Origin: DATHZQ01 sp963823505
GTDB lineage: Bacteria > Actinomycetota > Acidimicrobiia > Spongiisociales > UBA5794
DNA: 64,000 bases
NCBI GenBank assembly: GCA_963823505.1
Contig: CAWGLY010000005.1
Location: 868,001 to 932,000, forward strand
Reading direction: 5' to 3'
A model generated the notes under the pieces. It saw nothing but the letters and a program-made list of their open reading frames with translations, made no database searches and had not been told where the DNA came from. Shown in pieces: positions 42,550 to 51,989 of the stretch; the stretch's first letter is position 1, and each line of letters begins with the position of its first letter. The position numbers were made by a program, and so were the translations under genes.

Positions 42550-43188
42550 TCATTCCCGCCACTTTCCGCGCGGCTCCTGCTCGATGTCGAACCCCGACTT
42601 CAGCAGCAGCCGGAGGAACGCGGGTGCGGGCTCCCGGAACTGAAGCGCACGCATGGCGTCTTCGTGCTGTTCGAAGAACGCCAGCATGGTGGTCACGATA
42701 TGGCTCAGCGAGATGACGGTCTCGCTCGTCTCGGGGCTGCGACCGAAAGCAACCAGCCGGGTGCGGATGGCTCCACCGCTTCGTGCCGGCGATCGATGTA
42801 CGAGCCCACGTTGCAGGCCGCGAATCACCACCTCGACCGGCTCGTCGTACAGCGCCTGCACGCGGCGCAACATCGTATGGAGAACAGCATGGTCCTTGAT
42901 GCCGGCATTCAACTCGGCGGCACCCTGCTTGACCTCGCCGATGATGACGTCGACCACGTCGTCCTCGAGGGCAAGTGCAGGGTCGTGGATCTCGAGCAAC
43001 TCGTAGTCGGCCGGCTTGTGGGGATCGCCGATGTACACCGCCCCGGGCATCCGGATGGCCATGATGTCGATGTCGGTGACCGTCGTGAAGCGCCCTTCAT
43101 CGTTGCGGCGCTGCACCTCGAACTCACTCAGGGTGAGATAGCCCGTGAGTCTCAGGTAGCTCTCGACGAGATTGACGGCGATGTCCAC
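42550..43188 (-). CDS. Predicted PD-(D/E)XK nuclease-like protein
   Basis: 212-residue protein of no named family that I recognise. TVTDIDIMAIRMPGA followed by DDVVDVIIGEVKQGAAEL fits the D-x(n)-(E)xK core of PD-(D/E)XK nucleases, with the ExK in GEVKQG. The N-terminus DIAVNLVESYLRLTGYLTLSEFEV resembles the helix seen in restriction-like proteins. The start is uncertain: GTG at 43188 gives a natural N-terminus; the frame extends to 43230. It is divergent from lhr-nei, which suggests a DNA repair or defence link, but this is inference. Confidence 0.65.
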   Translation of the reverse strand: MDIAVNLVESYLRLTGYLTLSEFEVQRRNDEGRFTTVTDIDIMAIRMPGAVYIGDPHKPADYELLEIHDPALALEDDVVDVIIGEVKQGAAELNAGIKDHAVLHTMLRRVQALYDEPVEVVIRGLQRGLVHRSPARSGGAIRTRLVAFGRSPETSETVISLSHIVTTMLAFFEQHEDAMRALQFREPAPAFLRLLLKSGFDIEQEPRGKWRE

Positions 43189-43385
43189 GAGTGAGGTGAC
43201 CGTAGCGCCCCACGCAGCAGCCCCCAACACGGCGTCCGCACCGGGAGCAACCCTCGATCTCCAGTCGAGAGTTGGCTCGAGTTCTGGACAGGGCCGAAGT
43301 CTCGCGCCACACCTGCAGATCGCAGCGAGGCCAACGACTTATGTAGAGAGTGCGCGTAAGACGATTTTGTCATTTGCCCCGAGTC

Positions 43386-43403
43386 AACCCTTGATCGAGG
43401 GTT
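43386..43403. promoter_or_regulatory. Palindromic operator candidate between the nuclease gene and lhr
   Basis: AACCCT-TGATCG-AGGGTT, perfect six-base arms, 84 bases before the lhr start and about 200 from the nuclease start. The 298-base gap (43189-43486) otherwise holds only the lhr -10 box. Confidence 0.4.
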
Positions 43404-43474
43404 TCCGAGGACACGTCGAGGCACGCCAAGCTCGATGATCTGCCGTGGCGGGAGTTTCTGTCACTCGACCTCGG

Positions 43475-43480
43475 TACCCT
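43475..43480 (+). promoter_or_regulatory. -10 box TACCCT, leaderless start of lhr
   Basis: TACCCT, six bases (GTCGAC), GTG at 43487. It decides the GTG over an in-frame start at 43445. Confidence 0.55.
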
Positions 43481-43486
43481 GTCGAC

Positions 43487-46400
43487 GTGACGACCCGCTC
43501 CACCCAGTTCAGCGATGCGACCCGGATGTGGTTCGACGCATCGTTCCCTTTCCCGACCGAGGCCCAGGAGCGGGGCTGGGAGGCCATCAGCCGCGGTGAG
43601 CACGTCTTGATCCATGCCCCGACCGGATCGGGGAAGACGCTGGCCGCCTTCCTGTGGGCGATCGATCAACTCGCTGCCGAGCCGACGCCACCCGAACGGG
43701 AGCGATGCCGGACGTTGTACGTGTCGCCCATGAAGGCCCTGGCCTACGACGTCGAGCGCAACCTTCGGGCGCCGCTCACGGGCATCCAGATCGCCGCCGC
43801 CCGACTCGGTCTCGCCACGCCGAAGGTCACGACGGCGATGCGCACAGGCGACACCCCGAGCGCAGAGCGTCAGGCCATGCTGCGCCACCCGCCCGACATC
43901 CTCATCACGACCCCCGAGTCGCTGTACCTGATGCTGACCTCGCAGGCCCGCGAGATCCTGCGGACCGTCCGCACGGTGATCATCGACGAGATCCACTCCG
44001 TCGCCGCAACGAAGCGTGGCTCCCACCTGAGCCTCACCCTCGAACGACTCGCCGCCGTCACCGACCATCCGCTGCAACGCATCGGGCTGTCGGCCACCCA
44101 GCGACCCCTCGAGGACATCGCCATGTTCCTCGGCGGTGGCGAACCGAACGCGACGGGTTGGGAGCCGCGTCCCGTCACCGTCGTGGACGCCCCGTGGGAC
44201 AAGGAGCTGGATCTGGGCATCGTCGTGCCGGTGTCCGACATGACCCGCCCGGAGGAGACGCTCGTCGAAGGTGCGGAAGAAGACGGCAAGAGGCGCTCGA
44301 TCTGGCCGGCCATGTACCCACGCCTCCTCGAGCTGATTCTCGCCAACCGATCGACGCTGCTCTTCGTCAACTCTCGTGGCCTGTCCGAGCGGCTTGCCGC
44401 AGAGCTCAACCGGCTCGCCGGTGAAGAGCTGGTGCAGTCCCACCATGGATCCGTCTCCCGGGAGCAGCGCCTCGAGATCGAGAACCGGCTCAAGGCCGGC
44501 GACCTGCGCGGGGTCGTTGCCACCTCCACGCTCGAGCTCGGCATCGACATGGCCGCCATCGACCTGGTCGTGCTCGTGGAGTCCCCCTCATCTGTTGCCC
44601 GTGGGCTGCAGCGCGTCGGCCGCGCCGGTCACCAGGTGGGAGCACCGAGCGTCGCCCGTATCTTCCCCAAGCATCGGGGGGACCTGCTCGAGACGGCAGT
44701 CGTCGTCGAGCGAATGGCCAAAGGAGCCATCGAGGCGACCCGCATACCCAAGAACCCTCTCGATGTCCTCGCCCAGCAGGTCGTGGCGATGGTGGCCGTG
44801 GAAACCTCGAGCGCGGACGAGATCTACGGCCTCGTCCGCAAGGCGGCGCCGTACGCAGATCTTGCCCGATCGAGCTTCGAGGCCACGCTCGACATGCTCG
44901 CCGGACGCTACCCGTCGGACGAATTCGCCGAGCTGCGGCCACGGGTGGTGTGGGACCGGGTGGACGGCAGGGTCGAAGCCCGCCGCAACGCCAAGCTGCT
45001 CGCCGTGACCAACGCAGGCACGATCCCCGACAGGGGGCTCTACACCGTGTCGCTCCCCGAGGGAGGCAAGGTCGGCGAGCTCGACGAGGAGATGGTCTAC
45101 GAGAGCCGCCCAGGAGACGTCTTCGTCCTCGGCTCGACGTCGTGGAAGATCGACCAGATCACTCACGACAGGGTGATCGTCACCCCCGCCCCCGGCGAGG
45201 CAGCAGCCCAGATGCCGTTCTGGCACGGCGATGCGCCTGGCCGTCCCCTGGAGCTCGGCAAGGCGGTCGGAGCGTTCGTCCGCAAGATCGGCGGTCTCGA
45301 TCCCGGTGCGGCCAGGGAGGTCCTGCGAGACGAGTACCGCCTCGACTCGTGGGCGGCCGACAACCTGGCGGCATTCATCGAGGAGGAAAGGGACGCCACA
45401 GGGACGCTCCCCACGGACCGCACCATCGTCGTCGAACGTTTCCGGGACGAGATCGGCGATTGGCGCATGGTCGTGCTCTCCCCATTTGGGGCTCGGGTCC
45501 ACGCGCCCTGGGCGCTGGCCGCCCGCCACCAGCTACGCAGCAGCGTCGGCAGCGAGGTCGACGTCATCTGGTCCGACGACGGCATCGTGTTCCGGTTCCC
45601 CGACATCGACGAGCCGCCACCGGCCTCCACCGTGATCCTCGACCCCGCCGACGTGGAAGAGTTGTTGTTGGAGGAGGTCGCCGACTCGGCACTCTTCACC
45701 TCGCGCTTCAGGGAAGCGGCCGCCCGGGCACTCCTGCTCCCCCGCCGCCGCCCCGGCAGCCGCACCCCGCTGTGGCTGCAGCGTCGCAAGGCGGCCAGCC
45801 TGCTCGATATCGCCAAGCGGTTCGCCGCATTCCCCATCGTGCTCGAAACGTACCGGGAGGTGTTGCAGGACCACTTCGACGTCCCCGCACTCGTCGCCGT
45901 GCTGACCGACATCGGAAGCCGGAAGGTGCGAGTCACGGACATCGAGCTGAGTGGGCCAAGCCCGTTTGCGTCATCCCTCATGTTCGACTTCATCGCCTCG
46001 TTCATGTACGAGTACGACGCACCGATGGCGGAGAAGCGGGCCGCAGCGCTCACCCTCGACCGGACCTTGCTCAAAGAGCTCCTCGGCGACCCGCAGTTCC
46101 GCGACCTCCTCGATCCCGCCGTCATCGCCGAAGTCGAAGCCGAGTTGCAGCGTCTCGCCCCTGAGCGACGTATCACGAGCGCAGACGCCATGCACGATGC
46201 GCTCCGCGATCTTGGACCGCTCAACCGGGCAGCGCTCGCCGCCAGGACCAGCCCAGAGCTCGACGTCGACCAAGCCCTCGACCATCTCCGCCTCACCCGC
46301 CGCATCGCCGAAGTCCACATGCACGGGGAGCAGCGGATCGCCGCCATCGAAGACGTTGCCAAACTCCGCGACGCCCTCGGAGTCTCACCGCCGCTGTGGA

Positions 46401-47884
46401 CCCCTCCTGCGCTTCTGGAGCCGGGCACCGATCCGCTGGGCGACGTGGTTGGCCGATTTGCCCGCACCCACGGGCCTTTCACTGCGGAGGCCGCCGCACT
46501 CGATCTTGGCCTGCCGGCCGCCGCTGTCGGCGAGGTGCTCCACCGGCTCGCCGGGGAGGGTCGCGTCTCCGCCGGCGCGTACCGCCCCGGAGGTGAGGGC
46601 CAGGAGTGGGTCGATGCAGACGTGCTGCGGCGGTTGCGGCGCCGGTCACTCGCCGTGCTCCGCGCAGAAGTGGAGGCCGTCGATCCTTTGGTACAGGCGC
46701 GCTTCCTTCCGGAGTGGCACGAGATCGGCAACACCCAGGGCCATGCTGCGCGCATGATGGACGTCGTCCGTCAGCTCCAGGGTGCATCCCTGCCGGCGAG
46801 CGTTTTCGAAGTGGACGTGCTGGCTGCTCGCCTCGACTACCAGCCCGGAATGCTCGATGCTCTGCTGGCTTCAGGAGAGGTCGTGTGGGTCGGCCGCGGG
46901 CCGCTGGGCAACCGGGACGGGCGGATCGCGCTCTACCTGCGTCATCAGGTGCCGCTCTTGCACGGGCCCACCCTCGATGAGCCGCCGGTCGGTGACCTCC
47001 ATGATGTGCTCCGCAACCACTTGGACCAGCGTGGAGCATCGTTCTTCCAAGACCTCTACCTGGCGGCAGAGGGCGGGCCGCAGGACGCCGTCCTCGAGGC
47101 GCTGTGGGATCTGGTCTGGGCAGGCGAAGTGACCAACGACACCCTGGCGCCGGTCCGTGCCTTTGTGGCCGCAAAGTCTCGCCGCACCACACGGACACCG
47201 GCGTTCCCGTCGGCAGTGCCGCCCCTCGGCAGTGGACGGTGGTACCTGGTCCGCGACCTGCTGGCCGCAGACGAGCCCGTCGCCTCGGAGATGAAAGCGA
47301 CCGCCATCGCAGAACAATTGCTGGAACGGTACGGCGTCGTCACCCGTGAGGCGGTGCTCGCCGAGGGGGTGCCTGGCGGCTTCTCGGGTCTCTACCCGGT
47401 GTTCACCGCAATGGAAGACGCCGGCCGGGTGCGGCGGGGATACTTCATCGAGGGTCGCGGGGGATCGCAGTTTGCCCTCCCAGGAGCGGTCGATCGGTTG
47501 CGGGCGACGAAGGACACCGGCATCGTCATCCTTGCCGCCGCCGATCCAGCCAGCGCATACGGATCCTCGCTGCCGTGGCCGGAGCGAGCCGCCGGACGAC
47601 CGGCCCGCAGAGCCGGGAGTCACGTCGTGCTGTGCGACGGGACGCTGGTGGTCTACGCCGAGCGCGGCGGACGCACCATCCTGACCTTCGTGGAAGACGT
47701 CGATCTCGTTGCCGCAGGTCTCGTCCAAATGGCCAATCACCGCAGGACCCGGGTCGCCGTCGCCACCATCGATGGCGAACCGGTCGCCGGCGGGCGCTGG
47801 GATGCGGCGCTGCAGCGCGAGGGTTTTGTGCCGGGCTATCGAGGGCTGACCTTCACCCCCAAGAACACGAGATCGCGTGCCTGA
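43487..47884 (+). CDS. lhr: Large SF2 DNA helicase Lhr
   Basis: 1465-residue helicase. Two RecA domains with Walker A APTGSGKTLAAFLWA (near residue 45), DEIHSVAATKRGSH (near 167), SATQRPLEDIAMF and the motif VI-type QRVGRAGHQVGAPS; then the winged-helix and Lhr-specific domains that form the Lhr core, and the long C-terminal extension seen in mycobacterial Lhr (about 1500 residues). It is a damage-inducible 3'-5' translocase in actinobacteria. The GTG start is set by TACCCT at six bases. The 3' end overlaps nei by eight bases, so the pair is coupled. Confidence 0.96.
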   Translation: MTTRSTQFSDATRMWFDASFPFPTEAQERGWEAISRGEHVLIHAPTGSGKTLAAFLWAIDQLAAEPTPPERERCRTLYVSPMKALAYDVERNLRAPLTGIQIAAARLGLATPKVTTAMRTGDTPSAERQAMLRHPPDILITTPESLYLMLTSQAREILRTVRTVIIDEIHSVAATKRGSHLSLTLERLAAVTDHPLQRIGLSATQRPLEDIAMFLGGGEPNATGWEPRPVTVVDAPWDKELDLGIVVPVSDMTRPEETLVEGAEEDGKRRSIWPAMYPRLLELILANRSTLLFVNSRGLSERLAAELNRLAGEELVQSHHGSVSREQRLEIENRLKAGDLRGVVATSTLELGIDMAAIDLVVLVESPSSVARGLQRVGRAGHQVGAPSVARIFPKHRGDLLETAVVVERMAKGAIEATRIPKNPLDVLAQQVVAMVAVETSSADEIYGLVRKAAPYADLARSSFEATLDMLAGRYPSDEFAELRPRVVWDRVDGRVEARRNAKLLAVTNAGTIPDRGLYTVSLPEGGKVGELDEEMVYESRPGDVFVLGSTSWKIDQITHDRVIVTPAPGEAAAQMPFWHGDAPGRPLELGKAVGAFVRKIGGLDPGAAREVLRDEYRLDSWAADNLAAFIEEERDATGTLPTDRTIVVERFRDEIGDWRMVVLSPFGARVHAPWALAARHQLRSSVGSEVDVIWSDDGIVFRFPDIDEPPPASTVILDPADVEELLLEEVADSALFTSRFREAAARALLLPRRRPGSRTPLWLQRRKAASLLDIAKRFAAFPIVLETYREVLQDHFDVPALVAVLTDIGSRKVRVTDIELSGPSPFASSLMFDFIASFMYEYDAPMAEKRAAALTLDRTLLKELLGDPQFRDLLDPAVIAEVEAELQRLAPERRITSADAMHDALRDLGPLNRAALAARTSPELDVDQALDHLRLTRRIAEVHMHGEQRIAAIEDVAKLRDALGVSPPLWTPPALLEPGTDPLGDVVGRFARTHGPFTAEAAALDLGLPAAAVGEVLHRLAGEGRVSAGAYRPGGEGQEWVDADVLRRLRRRSLAVLRAEVEAVDPLVQARFLPEWHEIGNTQGHAARMMDVVRQLQGASLPASVFEVDVLAARLDYQPGMLDALLASGEVVWVGRGPLGNRDGRIALYLRHQVPLLHGPTLDEPPVGDLHDVLRNHLDQRGASFFQDLYLAAEGGPQDAVLEALWDLVWAGEVTNDTLAPVRAFVAAKSRRTTRTPAFPSAVPPLGSGRWYLVRDLLAADEPVASEMKATAIAEQLLERYGVVTREAVLAEGVPGGFSGLYPVFTAMEDAGRVRRGYFIEGRGGSQFALPGAVDRLRATKDTGIVILAAADPASAYGSSLPWPERAAGRPARRAGSHVVLCDGTLVVYAERGGRTILTFVEDVDLVAAGLVQMANHRRTRVAVATIDGEPVAGGRWDAALQREGFVPGYRGLTFTPKNTRSRA

Positions 47885-48677
47885 GGGCGACACCATCCAC
47901 AACGCGGCCGCCCGCCTCAGACCTGCCCTCGAGGGCAGGAGGCTCGTCGCCGTGGAAGGATCCCACCCGGCGGTGCGGCGCGAAGGCAGACGGCTATCCG
48001 GCGCCACGGTCGCGGGCGTGGCGGCGGTGGGCAAACACCTCCTCATCCATACCGATCGTGCGTGGACGCTGCGGACCCATCTGGGCATGACCGGGCACTG
48101 GCACCTCTACGATCACGACGAACCGTGGCGCCGCACGGCCGGCAAGGCCAGAGTCGTGTTGCGCACCGACAGCGCCGTTGCAGTGTGCTTCGCCGCCCCC
48201 ACAGTGGAGATTGGCCCGACCGACCGGATCCTCCGCGACCTGCTGCGCGTGGGCCCCGACCTCATCGACCCGGATGTGAACCTCGACGAGATCCTGCAGC
48301 GTGCTCGCGCCTCGCAGGCGCCGACCATGGCCGACCTCCTGCTCGACCAAGGGCTTGCCTCCGGTATCGGCAACGTCTTCAAGAGTGAAGTGCTCTTCAT
48401 GGAGCGCATCGACCCGGCAGCTCGACCGGCACAGGTGCCCGACGCCCGGCTGCGAGACGTCTACCTGCGCGCGGCCAAGCTCCTTCGGGTCAATGTCGGC
48501 GGTGCGCCGCGCACCACGACCGGACGACGCGGGCGCGAATCCACCTGGGTCTATGGGCGTGGTGGACGACCGTGTCGACGTTGCGGCACGGTCATCCGGT
48601 CGGCCACCCACGGGCCGCTCGCTCGGGTCACGTACTGGTGCCCGTCGTGTCAGGCGTCATCGCCCGCAATGCCGTGA
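47877..48677 (+). CDS. nei: Endonuclease VIII-like DNA glycosylase (Nei/Fpg family)
   Basis: 266-residue base-excision glycosylase/AP lyase. Residues after the GTG are PEGDTIHNAA, giving the catalytic Pro2 and Glu3; LDQGLASGIGNVFKSEVLF is the helix-two-turn-helix, and a zinc finger CRRCGTVIRSATHG...CPSC closes the protein. PEGDT with Nei-type residues favours Nei2, which removes oxidised pyrimidines. Overlap with lhr by eight bases suggests coordinated repair. The last 50 bases overlap the facing DUF971 gene. Confidence 0.94.
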   Translation: MPEGDTIHNAAARLRPALEGRRLVAVEGSHPAVRREGRRLSGATVAGVAAVGKHLLIHTDRAWTLRTHLGMTGHWHLYDHDEPWRRTAGKARVVLRTDSAVAVCFAAPTVEIGPTDRILRDLLRVGPDLIDPDVNLDEILQRARASQAPTMADLLLDQGLASGIGNVFKSEVLFMERIDPAARPAQVPDARLRDVYLRAAKLLRVNVGGAPRTTTGRRGRESTWVYGRGGRPCRRCGTVIRSATHGPLARVTYWCPSCQASSPAMP

Positions 48678-48945
48678 ACGGGAAGATTCCGGTGTGATGA
48701 TTGTCGGGGGCAAAGACGAAGTTGACCGCATAGCCACCGACCAGTGACGCATCCGCGATGGTGACCGGTACTGCGCCATCGAGCACAGCACGAGTTGCCG
48801 CTTCCCCAGCAGGCTCCCGGCATACGGCACACATACATGCCGCCCGGAGATCGACGGCAGACAGCAGCGTGACCTCGCCGTCCTCCCAGGTCAGCTCCAC
48901 TTGGGCGCCGTCCATCACTTCGATCCGCTCGGGTAGCGTGCTCAT
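48628..48945 (-). CDS. DUF971 / GBBH-like N-terminal domain protein
   Basis: 105-residue protein of the DUF971 family, an iron-sulfur-cluster-related or gamma-butyrobetaine-hydroxylase-like N-terminal domain. The pattern VELTWEDGEVTLLSAVDLRAAC and CMCAVCREPAG is typical; the cysteines suggest metal binding. In other bacteria the gene clusters with Fe-S assembly. ATG at 48945; TAGTGT lies eight bases upstream. It converges on nei. Confidence 0.85.
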   Translation of the reverse strand: MSTLPERIEVMDGAQVELTWEDGEVTLLSAVDLRAACMCAVCREPAGEAATRAVLDGAVPVTIADASLVGGYAVNFVFAPDNHHTGIFPFTALRAMTPDTTGTST

Positions 48946-49001
48946 TGCACGCGACACTAACCGCCCGCAACTGCTGCCATTCCCCCACCACCGGAGAACC
49001 A

Positions 49002-50219
49002 TTGGGTACCCCAACGCTGTCGATACGTCCCGGTCACCCTGCCTTCTTGGACCTGCCATGGGACCGCCCGCTGGCCGAGTGGACGGATCCCCATCTCGTG
49101 GAGCTGCCCACGGGAATCCACCGCCACGAAGTCCGCTTCGTCGCCTACGGGGAGGACATCTACGCCATCAAGGAGCTGCCGCGGCGCACGGCACGTCACG
49201 AGTACCGGACCTTGCGCGCCCTGCAGCTCCGGGTGAGGCCGGTCGCCACGCCGATCGGGCTCGTCGACCGTTCGTGGGTCGAAGGCGACCGGGAACATTC
49301 CGCCGCCGTCATCACCCACTATGTCAAGCACGCCTTCACGTACCGAGAGCTGATCTCCGGCGGCAACTTCGGCCCCAGGCGCGAGCAGATGCTCGATGCC
49401 GTCGCCGGTCTCCTCGTCGAGCTTCACCTCGCCGGCCTCTTCTGGGGTGATTGTTCGCTGTCCAACCTGCTCTACCGGTACGACGCAGGGGCGATCGAAG
49501 CAGTGATGATCGACGCCGAGACGTCTGAGCTTCACGACGAGCTCAGCAACGGGCAGCGGATGCACGACCTCGACATCATGGTCATCAACCTCGCCGGCGG
49601 CATGGCCGACATCGCCGCCGAGCAGGGCGTCGACATCGACGACGCCGATCTTCGCCTCGGCGAGGATGTCGTCTCCCGGTACACCGGCTTGTGGGCCGAG
49701 CTCACCGAGCCGATCATCATCGGCCCAACGGAGGGGTTCAGGGTCCGGGAACGTGTCGACCGCCTCAACGCCCTCGGCTTCGATGTCGACGATGTCGACC
49801 TGGGCCCGGTAGGGGACGACGACAATCGACGCATGAGGCTGCGGGTCACCGTCGGTGGAAGAAACTTCCACCGAACTCGGCTTCGGGAGATGACGGGAAT
49901 CGACGCCTCGGAGCAGCAGGCGCGTCAGGTGCTCAGTGACCTGCGGTACTACGAGACCACGCACTCGGTCGAGAGCGCGACCGGCAAGGCCGTCAGGGCG
50001 ATCAGGTGGCGGGTCGACGTCTTCGAGCCCCTGCTACTCCAGATCGCCGATCTGGAGCCGGGGGCCGATCCGGTGCAGCGCTATTGCGACTTCCTCCACT
50101 ACCGGTATCTCCTCGCCGTGGCTCAGGACCGCGACGTGACCAACGCTGAGGCCTTTGCGTCCTGGACCGCCAATGGGCTACCCGGGTACGACCTCGAGGC
50201 AGCCGCCGCCGAGCAGTGA
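49002..50219 (+). CDS. DUF4032 protein with a kinase-like N-terminal domain
   Basis: 405-residue actinobacterial DUF4032 protein. The first half resembles lipopolysaccharide-kinase/RIO-like folds: RFVAYGEDIYAIKELPRRTARHEYRTL (a Lys of the VAIK type), then LVELHLAGLFWGDCSLSNLLY and AVMIDAETSELHD, equal to HxD-like and DFG-like positions. The second half is the DUF4032 domain. Substrate is unknown. TTG at 49002 is chosen because GGAG lies six bases upstream; an ATG at 48945 would overlap the divergent DUF971 start. Confidence 0.85.
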   Translation: MGTPTLSIRPGHPAFLDLPWDRPLAEWTDPHLVELPTGIHRHEVRFVAYGEDIYAIKELPRRTARHEYRTLRALQLRVRPVATPIGLVDRSWVEGDREHSAAVITHYVKHAFTYRELISGGNFGPRREQMLDAVAGLLVELHLAGLFWGDCSLSNLLYRYDAGAIEAVMIDAETSELHDELSNGQRMHDLDIMVINLAGGMADIAAEQGVDIDDADLRLGEDVVSRYTGLWAELTEPIIIGPTEGFRVRERVDRLNALGFDVDDVDLGPVGDDDNRRMRLRVTVGGRNFHRTRLREMTGIDASEQQARQVLSDLRYYETTHSVESATGKAVRAIRWRVDVFEPLLLQIADLEPGADPVQRYCDFLHYRYLLAVAQDRDVTNAEAFASWTANGLPGYDLEAAAAEQ

Positions 50220-50250
50220 TCAAGCCGCTAGGGAAGAGGCCCAGCCCGGC

Positions 50251-50763
50251 TCAGTGACCGCCGCGCTTGACCCCGCCGTACTTCATCCTGGTGTCTTCCA
50301 TCCGGGCCACCAGCGGGTCATCGCCGCCGTGGAATCCGGCATCGACCACCTCACCGATGAACAGGTCGTGCGTGCCGCACTCGACGACCTGCCAAACCCG
50401 ACAGTCGAGGTAGGCCACCGCCTCGGTGAAGATCGGTGCTCCCGTGACCCCCTCACGAACGGGCCGGCCGTTGAGCATCATGCCGTCCTTGACCGCCGGC
50501 TTGGAGAACTTCACAAACGGCCGAGTGTCGTCACGGTCCCACAGGTTGACGGTGAAACTGCCGCCGTCGCGAATCAGCCGGTTGGTCACCGCCTTGGCAT
50601 CGATCGACGCCGCCACCAGAACTGGCTCCATTGCCACCTGCGTCACCCAGCTCTGGGTCATGCCGTTCCACTCGTCGCCGTTACGCGAGCCGATCAGGCA
50701 CAAGACGTTCGGGATCTTCCACAGCACCTTGTTGAGCGTTTCGGGCGCAACAGCTTCAGGCAT
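50251..50763 (-). CDS. Flavin reductase-like FMN-binding protein
   Basis: 170-residue split-barrel flavoprotein of the flavin reductase family: NVLCLIGSRNGDEWNGMTQSW, PVLVAASIDAKAVTNRLI, GSFTVNLW and LDCRVWQVVECGTHDLFIGEVV. Distinct from the shorter-range paralogue at 8562-9098. Likely uses F420 or FMN, but no partner is adjacent. ATG at 50763 has GAGGAGG upstream; the downstream end is near the DUF4032 stop, a convergent arrangement. Confidence 0.88.
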   Translation of the reverse strand: MPEAVAPETLNKVLWKIPNVLCLIGSRNGDEWNGMTQSWVTQVAMEPVLVAASIDAKAVTNRLIRDGGSFTVNLWDRDDTRPFVKFSKPAVKDGMMLNGRPVREGVTGAPIFTEAVAYLDCRVWQVVECGTHDLFIGEVVDAGFHGGDDPLVARMEDTRMKYGGVKRGGH

Positions 50764-50807
50764 TTCCACATCCTCCTCGGACGGTTTGCGGGGACAACAC
50801 TTTGCGG

Positions 50808-51989
50808 TCAGACGGACGGGATCCGAAAAGCCACCATGCCGCCCGGTCCCGGCTCGGCCCAAATCGTGCCGCCGTGGGCCGCAACGATGCCCTTGGCGAT
50901 CGCCAGACCGAGACCCGCCCCATCACTGGCGCGGGAGCGCGCCGGGTCGGCAGTGACAAACTCGTCAAACGCCTCATCGACCATAGCGGCGGAGAATCCA
51001 GGCCCTGAGTCCGCCACAGCCACCATGGCCCCCGCACCGTTTCTGACCCGAACAACAACTTCCGCGGACTCAGGGCTGTAGCGGATGGCGTTGTTGAGGA
51101 GATTGCGGATCACCCTGCCGAGCGCCGTCGCCCCTCCCATCGCTGCAACGCTGCCCTGCGCATCGAGACGAAGCTCGACGCCCTTGCCTGCGGCTACCGG
51201 CTCGAGCGCATCGATGGACTCGTCGGCGAGCTCCGCAAGGTCGATGAGCTCGCGGTCGATCTCGAGCTTGCCTGCTTCGATCGTGGCCAGCAGGAACAAA
51301 TCATCGACGAGGTGGCTCATGGCGTCGACGTCGGCTCGCATCGACCGCAAGTAGCGCTGCGGGTCAGGGGCGAGCCCGTCCTCGAGCGCCTCAACCGCGG
51401 CCCGCAAGGCAGCAAGAGGACTCCGCAGGTCGTGGCCCAGGGCGGCAAGGAAGTGGCGGCGCGCCTTCTCGTTGGCTACACGTTCCGCTTCGGATGCCGA
51501 AAGGCGCTCTGCCATCAGATCGACCGCGGCGGCAGCAGCCCCCAGCTCGTCCGCTCGCAGCACCCCGGTGCGTGCATCGAGATCGCCGTCGGCTACGCGG
51601 GCTGCCGTGCGTCCGATCTCGCCCAAGCCTTGCGTGAGCTCTCCGGCCGTGGTGATCGCCAGCACGACGCCGAGCCCAACACCAAAGCCGAGCACGACGG
51701 TCAGCAGCTGGAGGTCGTGCGACTCGAGAAACATCAGCCTTGCCGCCACGCCGGTCGCAACCGCAACGGCACCAACGGCAGCCATGCCCATGATCAGCAT
51801 CGAGGTCCGCAAGGAGCGGAATCGGTTCGTCACCCGTGGCAGCAGCCAGCCGATCAGCGCGGTGCCCGCCGCCATGGCGATGAACAAGAAGAGGAGCTGG
51901 CTGCGCTCTCCGCTGGACGGCCGCATCGTGACCTCGAAGAGCGAGATCGCAGCGAGGATCGCAAGGGCCAGCGCGGCAAGGGCTTTCAC
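50808..51989 (-). CDS. Sensor histidine kinase
   Basis: 393-residue membrane kinase. Three or four N-terminal helices (to about residue 110), a HAMP-like region (VADGDLDARTGVLRADELGAAA), the H-box FLAALGHDLRSPLAAL with phosphoacceptor His near residue 185, the N-box NLLNNAIRYSPESA, and G boxes VADSGPGFS and DGAGLGLAIAKGIV. It has almost no extracytoplasmic sensor domain, so the signal is probably in the membrane. The stop and start overlap with the response regulator (four bases) couple the pair. Confidence 0.94.
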   Translation of the reverse strand: MKALAALALAILAAISLFEVTMRPSSGERSQLLFLFIAMAAGTALIGWLLPRVTNRFRSLRTSMLIMGMAAVGAVAVATGVAARLMFLESHDLQLLTVVLGFGVGLGVVLAITTAGELTQGLGEIGRTAARVADGDLDARTGVLRADELGAAAAAVDLMAERLSASEAERVANEKARRHFLAALGHDLRSPLAALRAAVEALEDGLAPDPQRYLRSMRADVDAMSHLVDDLFLLATIEAGKLEIDRELIDLAELADESIDALEPVAAGKGVELRLDAQGSVAAMGGATALGRVIRNLLNNAIRYSPESAEVVVRVRNGAGAMVAVADSGPGFSAAMVDEAFDEFVTADPARSRASDGAGLGLAIAKGIVAAHGGTIWAEPGPGGMVAFRIPSV

